Positions 23,435 to 48,200 of a stretch of 64,000 nt of DNA are shown here, piece by piece (positions within the stretch are counted from its first letter, which is position 1; the number at the start of each line of letters is the position of its first letter). This DNA comes from Aurelia coerulea (lineage: Eukaryota > Cnidaria > Scyphozoa > Semaeostomeae > Ulmaridae), in contig CM076957.1 in the NCBI GenBank assembly GCA_039566865.1, positions 4,907,896 to 4,971,895 on the forward strand, read 5' to 3'. A program made the position numbers and the translations under genes. Under the pieces are notes generated by a model. It was not told the origin of the DNA and ran no database searches. It saw only the letters and a program-made list of their open reading frames with translations.

Positions 23435-24095
23435 CCCGGGGGGGGGGTCACTTCAATAGGCGGATGACGGGGTGTGCCATTTTGAATTGTAAAATTATAC
23501 CCTAAAACTTATGAATTTTTCAAAAACCATACCCCAAAATTTACGGGCCGTTCAAAATCGATACCCTAAAATTGTGACCAAAATTCGAAGTTCTGACCAA
23601 GTTTCTGAAATTAGATCAAATTCAATACCCTGAAGCGTTTTTTTTTTTTTTTTTTTTTTTTTTTATTCAAATATTAAATTTTACAAGATACTTTACATTT
23701 TACTATACCTAATTCTACTTACTATACGACACACTACAAGTACGATACCATGGGGAGCAAAAGACTCCGACTACCCCATGGCCAATATCTAAAAACATGA
23801 AACGTTAAACCGTATACAATCACACTACGAACAATTTATAAATTAAAGGATACTATACTGGATTCAGTTTCACTCCAGATGTCAGGTCAGTGTTGCGATG
23901 AATTTGTAGATGCAATGAGTGCAACTCATTTGGTGTAAAGCGTTTTTCTTCCAAAATGATACCTTAAAATTTATGTTCATTTGTGACGTTACCAAAAATG
24001 ACACCCTAAAATTTATTTTCAGCCTGAAAAAAGGTACCCCAAAAAATGGCACATCCCGTACTGTTACATATGGTAGTGACCCCCCCCCCCCCGGG
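23435..24095. mobile_element. hAT-like MITE with C/G-tract ends
   Basis: The ends are CCCGGGGGGGGGGTCACT and its inverse (GTGACC…CCCGGG). CACCGTGT (8 bp) flanks both sides at 23427-23434 and 24096-24103, the duplication length of hAT transposons. The interior is built of short imperfect repeats such as 'ACCCTAAAATTTA'. A LINE fragment (23638-23937) has inserted into it. Confidence 0.85.
23638..23937 (-). mobile_element. LINE 3'UTR copy inserted in the hAT-like MITE
   Basis: A T-run of about 27 (23638-23664) marks the A-tail on the minus strand. The remainder, read inverted, matches the 3'UTR of the LINE at 16747-19285 (GGTAGTC…CTTTTGCTCC…GTGTGTCGTATAG). AAGCGTTTTT occurs at both edges (23633 and 23938), a target-site duplication. 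It is severely 5'-truncated. Confidence 0.8.
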
Positions 24096-24564
24096 CACCG
24101 TGTTCACATGCTCGATACTGCGATTATTTTTCCTCTTTCTCCTTTTCTTCTCTCGTCGCTGCGGGGGGATTTTCTTTTGAGGAAGGTTGGTAGGTGGAAT
24201 GTTGTTGAAGGCGGTTTATTTTGATTCCAAAATTGAGGGCCTAAAGAACCGAAGAAGAAGCACACAAACTAAGTAGGTGAGTAAAATCATACTTTTTACA
24301 AAACCACTGTGTCCACGTTGTCCATGAAGTGACAAAGGTTTGCTGAGCAACACAAATATCGTGGCTAAAAACGTCAATTCTCCATCTTGGCATTTGGAAT
24401 ATTTGTCTTCATCCAATGTAAGTTGAAGCCGTCCATCATTGTTTATTGTGTATACTGTTGTGGTAATGTCACACAAAAAGTATTTAGCAAATGGCTTCAT
24501 ATTATTCAAATGATCTTCAGGTCTTGTACCAAACAAAACAGTTTCAAATACAACACATTCAAAC

Positions 24565-35112
<10,548 letters not shown>

Positions 35113-36279
35113 CTTTGATCCAAAGAAACAAAATTTGATATTTTATTCATCCTCGGCTGGTTTCCTTTTTTATAAAAAAAACTGCCCATAAGAAACTATG
35201 CTTTCACATTGCCAAAAAATTGAGAAACTCCAGTACTGGGAAAATATTAGTTACTTGTTTCCTGTATCATGTTGCTCGTAAGGTACTTGAGTAATGTCTA
35301 AACGTTGGAAAGGCTTAAAAAACCTTGTTTTGAAATGTTCAAGAGGGCACAGGTAGTGAACATGAAGATTGTTATAGAACCTCTTAGAAACTCGTAAGAA
35401 ACTCTGAGTACTCAAAATGTAATAATTTTAAGGAACTTTCAGTACTGGCCCAAATTCTTAGTTTCTTATAAAAAATATCTCTCTCTCTGCTGATCTAGAC
35501 TATGAGTGGTTTCCGGAATTATGGGACGTCAGGTATTTTGGGACATTATTCAGTAAACAAAGCTTAGGGACCTGGGGATGAGACAGAAACTTGTTAATTT
35601 TACTTGATGCAAGTCTTCATACCTCTTTCTGTCATATTTTGATTGATGTTAGGCTGCGGTAGCATTTTGTGTACTCTCTGTATCGCTGATAATGAAGGAC
35701 ATCAGATGAAAGTGATTTCTGGCTGCCATTTTCTTGAGATATCTCAAACTTTAACCAGCATACAAACAATAGAAATAGCCTAGCTCCAAAACACCCGACA
35801 GTGTTCCATAATGCCCAACTCAACCCGGCCGGGCTAATTGTTTTGTTTATTAACAACCAACGTTTCAGAATCAGAGCATCATGATGAAATATTAGAGCAT
35901 GCTTAGGCCTAATTGCTAATACCAAGTGTGGCCAAATGTGTCATGAATTATGCTGACAATTAATTTTTTCCGTTAAGTGTTTCATAATACCCGAAACTAC
36001 TCTAGGCCTACCTTACTTTTCAGAAAATAAAATGACTGATAGGTACGTTTTCAACCCCAAATATATGTGCCCTTACCATTCCTTTTTCCTTCAGTTGTCT
36101 TTGGTGTAAGTATTCACAGCATTTTCTGCATTGCAATTCAGATTTCTTCATCAACTACCCGTTGTCCTTGCTGTTGCTCATTTGCTGAACCGTTTGTTGT
36201 TTTGTTGTTGTGGTGAGGGAATTTAATTTTAAAGCTACCATTATGGAAAAACCTCTATGTCACACTTTAAAGCCTCATT
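35113..36279. promoter_or_regulatory. Divergent intergenic region between two multi-exon genes
   Basis: About 1.2 kb separates the 5'-most exon seen for the minus-strand gene (35112) from the first ATG of the plus-strand gene (36280). A shared or back-to-back promoter is expected here, but no TATA box or CpG-rich block stands out. It contains one copy of a dispersed repeat (about 35280-35460: TTGAAATGTTCAAGAGGGCA … AAGAAACTCTGAGTACTCAA) also seen at 39789-39960 and 54608-54680. Two minus-strand frames (35632-35925) and a plus ATG at 36243 opening a 44-codon frame look partly coding-like but could not be joined in phase. Confidence 0.4.
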
Positions 36280-39200
36280 ATGAATATTTCACAGGGAAGC
36301 AAAGGAGCAAAGGGCGGGAAATTTGTTTTCTTTTTGAATCAAAGAAAAGCAGGAAGATCTTGGAGAAGGAAGGTTGAAACGGGTTGAAACCCGGTTGAAA
36401 TAGAAATAAAAGAGAAGAACAGAGAAAGATATGTTCACCAAACGACCAAATATTCCTTTACCGTAAGTATAACGGTATAGTATAGGTAGAGTAGCGTCGC
36501 CCTGCTTGGTCTATCCACTAATGGATTCCGGGTTGTGCATAATACTTTGAAATCAAAGGGAGCTTGAGCCTAGCTTTTCCAAAAATTTCGGAGGGGTTGA
36601 TAAGGTTTTTGCCCTGCAAAAGTGAGTGGTGCCCTGCAGACCTTGAGGCAAACGTTCGTCTATTGGTTGCTATTTAAGGCTTTACCAATGTAAATTTGTC
36701 ATTTAAGGATGAGTTTCTAAGCAATAGCAACAGAAACAAAATTTGAAACTTAACTGCTGTGCAATATCTATTTGTCTATACTGCACATGAATTATTAGAT
36801 GTCAGTTTTGATTTGGCTTTGTAATAAAGTTTACATCTCGCATCATATATGAGGAGCGGTGAGGGATGAGGAGGATGAGGGGCGCTATTCTCACCAAAAA
36901 AGGGATGCCAAGCTGAGGGAAGGGCAGTTGCCCCCATTTGCCCCCCCCCTAAATCTGCCATTGATGGGTAGGAGGAAAATTGCTTGCAAATGTCTTCAAC
37001 CGTTTGCTTGCTTGGCCTCTTCATTGGTGGCAGAGGCACGCTTTCATATTTTCAGAACTCAGCAATAAGAGAATCAAGGACCAAGCACATTTCCTTCCTG
37101 TAAAATTCTTGGCACGACAACACAGCCGTTGTTGCTAGATTTTCGTCAATTCGTATGGGTGGACTTCTCACTCTAGTGACGTTGGTATTCTGATATCGGA
37201 TCGATTTCTTGCTTTTCAGCAAAAGCAACCATAGAATCCAGCTGCACATTCATTGCCGTTTCGTCATTTCACATTTCCTCCAGATTCTCTACAGTAGCAT
37301 CAATGAGCTTTAACTTTTATTTTGATTTTCAAGTCTACTACATCTGCATTCACTACTTCATCAATCGTTCTTGGGATAGATTCATAGCTTCGCCAGACTG
37401 AATCAATTGATTGTGCGCAAGAGAGACTTTTTTGAGAAGTTTCTCAGCTTCATGGAATTCTCGACCTCTTTGGTGGCATTTCCAAAACTCTATGTTGTTG
37501 TTTACAGCTTGTCACTAAGAAATACGTGAAGATCTTCCAGTTCTGCATACATGGAGGTTACAACGACGCTCCGCTTGCAGCAGTACTCGTTAAAGGTATT
37601 GGATCGAGGCTTCTGGCAAGAAATGTAAGGTACAGATCTGCCCAACATGTCCTGTAAACAACGCTGAGTACCGTTGATCCGTCCAGACATTGATGCAGCG
37701 AAATCATAGATTTGGAGAGATAAACCATCAATACCAATGCCGTTATCCTCAAGTGAAGCAAGAACAGCTTTGGTAGTGTCTTTTCCATGCTTATCAATGC
37801 ATTCTTTCATTTTAACAACTCTCTCACGCGAAGCTCCGTCATTGGCAACGAACCTTGAGGCTGCAATCAATTCATCTTAGTGCCCTTTCTATTTTCAGCA
37901 AGTGCCCCTTTGGCTTAATGAAAAAAAATGCCCTTGACGTGTCGTGCCCCCCCCCCCCAGTTTAAGATGCTTCCTACGTTCCTGATCGGCAGACACAGAT
38001 TCCTGGCGCAGCAATTTCAGTTTTTATCCTGCTTCGGACATCCTCAGCAAGCAAATACACCAACTCATTTTGAGATCCTGCGTTGATGTATTTAGTGCTA
38101 TAAGGCTTCAAACGTTTGTGTTCGAGCCATTCCTTCTGTGTAGGACAATGCCTGGACCTTAGATTGATCAGCTGAGCAAAGTTGCCACGAAAGACAGCGA
38201 TTGCTTCGAAAGGGTTCTTGCCACATAAAAAAGGATTGGTTAATATAGTTAAATGAGTGCTGCACACAGCATCTTTGAAAATACCTTCTCTATACCAAGC
38301 CGGGGATGTCAGTCACTACGACTAACCGGCAGTTGTGTGCCCCTCATATGGGTGGGTTTTGCCAGGGGAAATTTGCGTTTGAAAAAATTCCAAAATTGAC
38401 AACTGATTGCAAATTTTAAGACAGCTTACTTAGCTTAGATTGATCAGCTTAGCATGACTGCAAGACTTGTTACGCGGTTGATTCACTGTAATAAAATTCT
38501 TCTTGGTGCCCTGCAAAATCTTCGATTGCCCTGCGAATCCACAATATTTGAGATTGGGGGGGTGTCACACCCCTCCATACCCCCCTCAATTTCCGCCCCT
38601 GGCTGTGGTGTGTCCACACCATGAAACCCTTTAGTTCTGTAGGCTGTTGTTGCATATGTGCTATAGAGGTCAAGGGTAAGAGAGTTAAAAGCGGGATTGA
38701 AATCAACAATATTTTGAAATCATTTTCGATAAAATTAGAATTTGTTTTGTAACTTTCCGGTCTTCTGGGAAATGAAATAATACTGTTGTGAACTGGCGAA
38801 TGGCTTGGCAAGTTTTTGATGTGCTAAGACAATCAATTCTGCCCCGGGGTCTGATCAGGGCGCTACGGCCTAATTTAGGCATTCAAGACATGTCCGTATT
38901 TGTGTGCTTCCAGTATTACAAAAAGGAAACAGATGATACAGATCTCACTGTGAGGTTTGTAGCATGAGTTGAGAAGCCTATTCAAGGTGAGTTCCTCTCC
39001 AAAACTTCTTTGAACTCGCTGAAAATCTTCGTTTTCTGAAGAGAGGACGGACCTGGGCGATACCGCTCTATAACCAGGACCGTCGAGAGGGGGGGTTGGA
39101 GGGGGTAAAAGGTCCGGGGCCCGGGCCTCGAAGGGGCCCGTAAAAATATCGTTCGACAAAAATTAGTTATTGCTGTAAAATCTCCTTACAGCAACTTTTA

Positions 39201-42200
39201 TGGCAATCTAGCTACCTGTCTTAAAACATAGACAGAAGGAAATAGTTTTCTTGTGTAGCTGTGTATAAAAGTTTTTGTGTCCGTACCTTACGAGGTGACT
39301 TTGGCAAAGTCATCTCGTAAGAGCGAATCTTTTCATTGTTTACCGAAAATACCGCTTCCTTGACAACTTTTTCATGGAAACTAGCTTTCTTAAAAAGGGC
39401 GTTTCCCTCATTCTCCGAGAGTCTGAAGAGCGTGGTCCCAGAAAATTTTCTTGGGGCTTGGCCCCCAAGCCCCCCTCCTGAGGCCCGACCCTAAGAATCG
39501 GTCCAGGGCCCGAGCTGGCTCTCGACGGCCCTGTCTATAACTCATATAAATAGAAGAATTCAAAGGTAGAAACACAGGGCCAGGGGCTGCTGAGCCTATT
39601 TTGGATTGAAAAATGTTTATATGATCACGCCCTCTACTTTGGCTATATGCAACCAACGCCCTTTTTATAGCTAGAAATGGCAAGAAAAAGATACACCAAA
39701 TCATTGAATCGCCATGAAAGAGCCTAAATTAAAAGCACTTCTTCAAGCTTGAATGTTGTCGTAGAGCTGAAACTTTTGTAATATCGTATGGAAAGACTTC
39801 AAAAATTTTGTTTTGAAATTTTCACGAGGGCACACGTAGTGACTGAACACGAAGATTATTATGGAACCTCTAAGAAATTCGTAAGAAACTCTGAGTGCTC
39901 AAAATCTGACAATAAAAAGGTGTCAATGTCAAAGATGTCAATACTGCCCCAATTTCTTGGTTTCTTGTAAAAAAAAATACGTACATATCATGAAATCATG
40001 CTTTCTTAATATCACTTGCTAAAACTTTTGATATTTAAAGCTGTGGTAGCGATATTGAAACTGCGACACTGTGATACATTTTTGCATAATGGTGCTTGAC
40101 GTATTTCATTTGAGATTAAACTTTTCAAAAGAATCTGCTAGGCATGTCTTTTGATGAATACATGAGAAACAGTAACTGTTGGACCATACAGAAACACGCA
40201 AAATAAGGGTGCTAACAATTTGATTAAATAAATTATGAGCTGTTGGTTCAAATAGACTTAATTTTCAAAAGCTAAAAAACTACCTATTGAAAATTATTGG
40301 GGGCTAAGCCCCCTCAGCCCCCCAGCTCCGCGGCCCCTGAAACAGCAGAATTGCAGGATATTTCCTGGGAAACTGCAGGAAAGGAAATAACCAGAATATT
40401 TCCTGAAAGGTAGGGAAATATTGGGTGGATTTTCATCCTCCCGGGGTCTAGGGATGATACTGTATTTCTTATTGAAAAGGTACTGTATAATTCCTTCTTT
40501 AGTAGGGATACAATTCAATACATATACATCTTTGTTTTGTAGGAATCATAAAACAAGAGAAGGGAAAACAAAGTTCAGCATTAATCTTGAGTCAGTGCTG
40601 AAAAAAGCAAAACAGGTATAATGTATGCAGGCATGCAATAGTATTTTTTTAGTAGTAGGGTGCCGGTGGTGATAATCAGAAGCTTTAAGAAAACAAAAAA
40701 GTACTTTCATCACAAAAAATAACCACAGACAAAAACCAAAATTACCAGGTGAATGGACAGTTATTTGGACATATTTTCCCATGTGTTTTGGTTTTTACTT
40801 TGCCTGCTTTTCTTTGGCAACAATGTTTTTGAGACTAACCTTGGCGGTGGTTTTCGAACTGTGGCAGTGAGTGGTTTTTGGACAGTGGATTCGCAATGCA
40901 GAATATGTCAAGAGATTTATTTTTCTATGCATATTTGGCAAGTATTCAATCTATAAACTCTTCTGCTTCATTTTTCTTGTCTTGTTTTGCTATTCTTGCA
41001 TTCAAAGACTATTGTTCAATTATCAGTTCTTGTAATGACATTTTAGAGAGCTCTCAGTGCATGCAAACCAATCTATGAACTGGGAGATGCTTGGGAAAAA
41101 TAATTTCTTGATCTCATTAATGTTCAATTACCACTGTTTCATTCTCCCTGTAGGTGCGCTCGTGGTTGTGGTTTGGTGGGTGGTGGGCTGTTTGTGCGGG
41201 TTTTGGGGGTACTTCAGTTTTGCCTAGGCCTTTACTTTGTCCCGATTTAGTGTGCATATGTATCTTATTTTTTTGTTTTTATTTTTTGTGTTCTATTGTT
41301 CATTCATTCTTGATATTACTTAGAAAATTGTAAGTGGCATTTGTAGTGAGGACCCGGTGACCATGCGTCTTTCCTCGCTGCAAATGCCACAGTAACTTGC
41401 ATTAACTTGTTGTTTTTAAGTTTTAGATTGATAAAAAAAAAAAAATGTTCAATTGCTCTACGTGCAGAAATTTATAAAATGAATATTAAAACGCAAAATC
41501 ATATTTCAAATCTGAACTTTAATCATTCTCCCAAACAACTAACTAATTTGATGTCTGAAAACCACCACCATGAACTTGGCAGACTATTCAATATGGCATC
41601 CGCAGCCCCCATTCAGAAAAACTGTTAAGTCTTTGGCACAATCCTATGTGTTATTCACATGCAAGACATCCAATTTCTTTGATTGTTTAAGATTTTTACA
41701 TCGTTGGGCAATGGATTCAGAATTTTGAATCTGGGGTGTGATATTTACAACAACAACTTCTTCGCTGCCAAGCACAATGACAGCAACTGGTTTTCGCATG
41801 TTTTACATTTAAGAAAGCTTTTCATAAAGATGTGCAGCATCTAAAATATTAGCTTTCAGTACCAACTGTTAGAATTGTCTTTGAGAACTGCATTATGTAT
41901 GTGAAATATGTCCTGAAAATCAAACAGTGTGCTGTCTTTCTCCTGACCTTACCATTTATCATGAAGTATGCTTTCTACTGGACATATTGTTTTGACTGTC
42001 ATATACTTGAAGAGTAAAGACGTGACGTAATTAAAGACTTATATTGATTTATGTTGTCATTGCAGAGAAAGTCAAAAGAACCTGATGAGAAGCATGCAAG
42101 AAAGATAGATTGTCTGCCTTCCTGGTATGCACGTTTTTCATGCAAAGTTTTTGCATGATGTAAAGCTGAGACTATACCGGGTGTCCCAAAAAAAAGTTCC

Positions 42201-45200
42201 GGCGTTTGATTGAACGCAGACAAAAAAAAAATTATCTGGCAATTTCTATTCACTCTAGGTATATGCTGGACATTTCAACTTACAGTTTGGCATATCGTAG
42301 GAAGAAATCAGTAATCTGAAGATGGAGTTATTAGTCCTAACATCGCATCTTCATGTTGAAGGCAAAACCAGAGAGTACGCCTTTCTTCATCATCGTATCG
42401 TGGTAGGGGGAATCTACGGATGAGCAACACAAAAACTGGGTTGACACTTTGTTGCATTGCCTTGACGACGTGCAAGAGTTCCGCTCATTGAGCATATTTG
42501 AAGTAAAGGTCTGAATACCGAATCTAATAGGTCTCAGGGGGAAAATACTACGTTCATACCTTGCCACTCAATTCGGACTGGATGAACACACAAAAATACA
42601 TTATTGCATAATATGGTAGGTCGAAAAAGCAATTGAAACTATTCTTTAGTTAAGAAAAGACTGTCTATTCTACTCCGTGCCGTGAAACCGTGAAGCAGTA
42701 AAAATTCCCTATTGAAATTCCCAGTTGGCACAAGGCAACAATAACAGCAGCAAACAGTTGTCCCGAGACCTATTTGTCTCTATTCTTCACACCTTAGGCT
42801 AATTCACACAATCAAAAATGATTTAAATCTAAATTCCGTTCAATTACAAAGCAACGCTTTCTCTTGTGAATAAAATTTCTGCCTGCTCGGTACGTCAAGG
42901 TAATGAACGAATTGTCAACTCAATGTTTGTGTTGCTCGTCGAGGGAGTCCCCACCATCACGAAGCAGGAAGGCGTAATAATCTCTCTAGTTTTGCCTTGA
43001 ACATGAAAGTGAAATGTTAGAGCTCATAACTTCATTTTCAAATTACTAATTTCTTCCTACGATATGCCAAACTGTAAGTTGAAATATGTAGCACATAGCT
43101 AGAATGGATAGAAATTGCCATATTAAAAAGATTTTTCTCTGTGCTCAATCAAACGTCGGAACTTTTTTTTGGGACACCCGGTAGATTGAAATTATAATTG
43201 CCTGTTGGTTAAGAAATATCCTGCAGGTTTCTCCTGAATAAGCATTGCATATCTACTGATAAGTATGGAAAATTTTGAAAAAATTTAAACACTCGTAAAT
43301 CCTAAACTAATAGAGGAAACATTATATAACCTCCAAAGAAACCATAGTTTATGAAGGTCTACAATATGGTGGCAAGCAGAAATCTGTAGCTCTTCTAGTT
43401 TAGGATTTAGAAATTTGATGACGTCATAGCCTCTAATTTAATAAATGCCGACATATTGAAACTAATCAAGATATCAATAAATTGCCACGGCAGATTTACA
43501 GCAAAAAACCCTAAGTTCCTTCCAAGCCATTTATTTCAAAGAAAACTGCAATAGAATTTTACACCGACCTTTTTAAAGATTTGAGCCCTATGTTCTGATA
43601 AGTCAAAACGTTTAAATGCAACTTGATTTGGGTACTTTTTCATGTTATAGTTATTCTCATGTCCCCTTAATTATGAGCGGCTTTTCTCCAGAGAGCATCT
43701 TTGACAAACCTTAAAAAATGCCTTTAAATTTAAATCCAATTCCTAAAATCTCTGCTTTTCGGCAATCACTCATGCATTCTTTGGCACGTGCTATTCCTTT
43801 GGGAGAATGAAAGGGTCATACCTAGTAGTATTTGACTTTCTGAATAAGCCCCCTCCCCTTCTCTTTTAAGCCCATTCTGGAGTCTGCAAAATTATACCTA
43901 GTGTCTCAAAATGTACCCCCTTTTAATTGAGGAGCGTTTCACTCTATAAAAATCTTGCAAACCTTTGGCAAAAAATCCTATTGTTTTCAAAAAATAGTCC
44001 CTAAAAATTCCATTGTTTCAAGCAATCTCGTACGCCTTTTTTTATTCATATAAAATATTACAATTATGCATTCTACCATACTCTTCTAATTACTATACAA
44101 CGATACGGGGACGTGACCATGAGGAGCAAAAGACAATGACTACCCCATGGCCAATACATAAAGATGCGCAACGTCAAACAAAAATACAAAGGAAATTAAC
44201 CAAACTAAAATAACTCATCAGCCACGAATACACAGTGAAACTGACAAAAGTAGGTGCTTATGTATGGGGTTTGCAGCAATGGAACATTTAAAGGTGTTCT
44301 GTAGCATGAATGAATTTGAGGGTTGCCTCGAGTAGCTTGTTATTGCTGTCGATGGTTAACCTTTTGTCTCCATACAGAATCAATTTAAGCAAAACTTCAT
44401 TTGAAAGAGAGGAAAAACCATGAGGTAGCAATACGCCTTTTCAGAAGAGTGATACACCACTCGCTGTTAGTGAGGCACAGGAACAACAGCAATATGGTTA
44501 AATTCTTTTAGTTATGCATTAACATCATTCTTTTGCGGTTATTGTGTCATTTTGTTAACTGGCAGGGATCCAACTGAAAACCTCGAACCAGACAAGGATC
44601 ATTCAGACCAGGTGATTTTCAGTTTTTTTCTGATCAGCAGCAACGTCTATCCACTTGCTTTTTTGTCTTGCGACAGTAAGGTGGACTACATTTGTATTCT
44701 TTGCTTAGCAAAATGAATAGGCAAGACTAAAGAATTGCTTTGATGCATAATTTATGTAGTGACACTGTAATTGAGATGTACCAGGGGAGTCAAAAAATAA
44801 CATGCCTGGTGGGCTGTGGAATAAAAAGTACCAGAGATTGATATTCAAAACGGAAACGTTGATCTTTCGGTCAAGGGCTAACTTAGATGTGAAAATTTTG
44901 TTTGGTGAAATCACTCATCTGGTAGATCCAGATATTAGGAAAATGCGTGTAAGGGGTTTGTATGTATGGGAACGAGAATTCCACTTTCCATTCTGGTCAA
45001 TGATTTGCTAACCATTAAAATTTAGATTCAATACAATGATCAGTTTCAGAAATAGAATTTAAATGTCAATGGCAAGTAAATTATGGACCAGAATGGCATG
45101 TGGAATTCTTATTCCTACACTAAAACCCCTTACCAGCATTTTCCTAATCTCTGGGTCTAGAAGATGAGTGATTTTACCAAACAAAATGTTCACTTCTACT

Positions 45201-48200
45201 GTATGTTAGCTTTTAACTTATAGATTAAGATTTATGTCTTGAATATCGGCCACATGCTTTTTATTCCACAGCCTACCAAACGTCTTAACGAATTCTCAAA
45301 CATTTGAAGTTATTTCTGGTACACATCTTACCAATCATACACTTCAGTCATGTCAAGATTGGGAATCTTTACCAGAGAAGTTTAGAATTCACAGTTGTTA
45401 ATGAATCGCAAGCATTTACTCCTGCTGTTGTTCTTATTTAGGAATTCCAACCGGACGAGAAGAAGAGCAAAGTCAGTTCTCCTAAGAAATCAACGAAGAA
45501 TCCTGCCACATCACAAGCTGTGTAAGCTTATACTTCGTTGTTTTGACCTCGACCAATGTATGACATTAAAGCCTTTGGTTTATTTTCATTACAGAAAGAC
45601 CAGCTCAGATATCAAAGTTTATTTTATCAAAATCGGTCGTGGCGTTCTTAAGTTATTGGCAATTTTGTTTATTAAATGTAACGTATCCATGTAAGTACAG
45701 CTACTTTGCTATTCTCGCGTGACATTTCATGTGATCACGTTACCATAGAGCTGAAAAGGTAGCCAACTCTAGTTTAAGGAAACTGATGACTTACTTGCGA
45801 TTGCACTTCCAGAGCTGAACCTGAAGTCTCACAGTAGGTAGCTCTCGTTGTGAAATTTAAATTCTAGCTTTGCATATGATCAGTTGAATTCTACCAATCA
45901 CTGCACGCTCTTTGAGGCTCTTCGTCAGCATCGTGTCAGCACATTTTGACAAGAGTGTATATGCGGCTGTACTTACATGGACACATTGCCTTTAAAAGCT
46001 GTTTTTAAAAGGCTACATACTAAGACTGTTTGTTGCATCAGCATCATGCATCCGAAGTTCGTGAGTAAACCCCATTTTACACAACAGAATCTATTTCGTA
46101 CGACACGGGTGAAAGTATATATGGTTACCAGCACAATCAGTTCAGCTTACATGTAAGAGTATTCCCTAGCTATGCCAATATTTTTGGTACGCGTAGCAAC
46201 GACAGATTTTGTAACAAAGCCCAATGAGTTGCTTTTGTTGACACCAGCGATTAGCGATTGTAGACAAAAGAAATTCCCTCAACCAGTACAGAAATTCAAA
46301 ACAAACAAAGCCGCAAAAGTTTCTCTGAAACCCAGTTAGCTAGCGTGCTCGTTGTGCATTCCAGAAATTGTTTTTAAGAGCAAACAAAAGCATAGCCGAA
46401 AGAGGAAGGATATATCTACACATCTACATCGGGCATTTAATTTTTTTGGTTCAAAAGCCGATTTGGGGGCAATTTATTCTCTTATTTTTTGGGTGTAATT
46501 AAACACATTTTTGCTCAGCTTCTGAACCAAAGAAACAAAATGCCTGAGGTAGAAGTGAAGAGATATCCTTCGTCCTTTGATCTATGCTCATGTTTGCTCC
46601 TAAGAACAATTTCTGGAATGCACAACAAGCCAGCTAGCAAACCGGGTTTCAGAGAAACTTTTGCGGCTTTGTTTGTTTTGAATTTCTGTAACTTTCTCCC
46701 CTCAAAAATAATATTATATTGCTTTTATTTTAGGGTACCAGAAGAAAGAATGCTTGTCACAACAAGGACTTTTAGAACACAACGAACAAAGGAAGTAAAA
46801 GAGGTAGAAGTAGCTTGGTTATATCTTGCATTACAGGATGTCCCAAAAAATTGTGTCCCGTTTGCCTAAAGATTGCGACAAAACGGTAAAATATTCCCGC
46901 CAAACATTTATCTGATGTTGCTCAATTCGTTGCAAAATGATGGAGATATGACCTTCAGAAGACCAAATTTGTCTGATGACTAAAACCAGCGGTCGGCCAT
47001 TTTGTCTTACTATTTTGCAGCGATAAATAGCTTCATGGATTGAAAATGAAACAGTAGCCTCTAATGTCATAGCTCTCTTGAAAATTCCGATAATCCTCCG
47101 AGAGTTCCACTATTTCTGACCTCAGAGTAACTATTTCTTACCTCACGTGAAGCTACGTATCACTGCAAAGTAGTAAGACAAAATGGCCGACCATTGGTTT
47201 CAGTCATCAGGCAAATTTGGTCTCCTGGAGGTCATTTTTCAGCGGATTTTTATGGGGATGGTAGCAAACGTTAATTGAATATCTGAAGAGCAACATCATA
47301 GAAAAGTTTGGCGAGAATCTTTTGCCGTTTTGTCGCAATCTTCAGGTAAACGGGGCACAATTTTTTGGGACACCCTGTAGTTTTCTATTAAAGGACAAGT
47401 CCAGGGTTGGTATGATTGATGATAAAATGCAAGATAATACTGCTATGAATGATGTATGATACTTTTTTCCACTATTTCTCACCTTCTCCTTGTGAAATTA
47501 CGTATTCAAATAAGCAATTTGAGCGAAGTGACGTCATATCGCACAAACGAAAACGAGGCTGTGTGATTGTTTTTCACCTCTTTATCGTTACAAGCCTCTT
47601 TATCGTGTTCTTGTGCCATTTTCAATGCATGAGTACACGATAAAGAGGCTAGCAGCAATGAAGAGGCGAAAAAACGATCGCACAGCCTCGTTATCGTTTG
47701 CGTAATATGACGTTACTTCGCTCAAATTGCTTATTTGAATACGTAATCTCACCAGGAGAAGGCGAAAAATAGTGGAAAAAAGTATCATACATCATTCATA
47801 GCAGTATTATCTTGTATTTTATCATCAATCATACCAACCCCGGACTTGAAAGTGAACCGAGAAAACATTTTACGTATGGAAGAGTATTTAACAGAAATCA
47901 GTTATTCAAACATTGTTTCTTAGCTAGACGGCTTGCCTTCTTCCCTATCATTTTGCTATTTTTATCTTTTTTGGGAGTCACCCGTTAGCTCTTACTGAAA
48001 ACAGCACTATCCCATTGCCCACAGCAATCTTTCGAATTGAAGCTCATTTAGTCTGTATGCCAAAATTCTCTTACAATTTACGTTGTTTTTTTTTGCGATT
48101 TATTTGCACTACTTTCAAATACTGGATGTTCCAAAAAAAATGCTTCTCATTTTAGAAAATCAGCATAACTCGATTATGAAGCCTATGAAGATTACTTTTG

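Noticed and set aside
35632..35925. 97-codon minus frame and an overlapping short exon-like segment upstream of the minus gene
   Set aside because: The donor at its end (GTATGA) would give phase 1, which does not fit the exon starting at 35112. No alternative joining was found.
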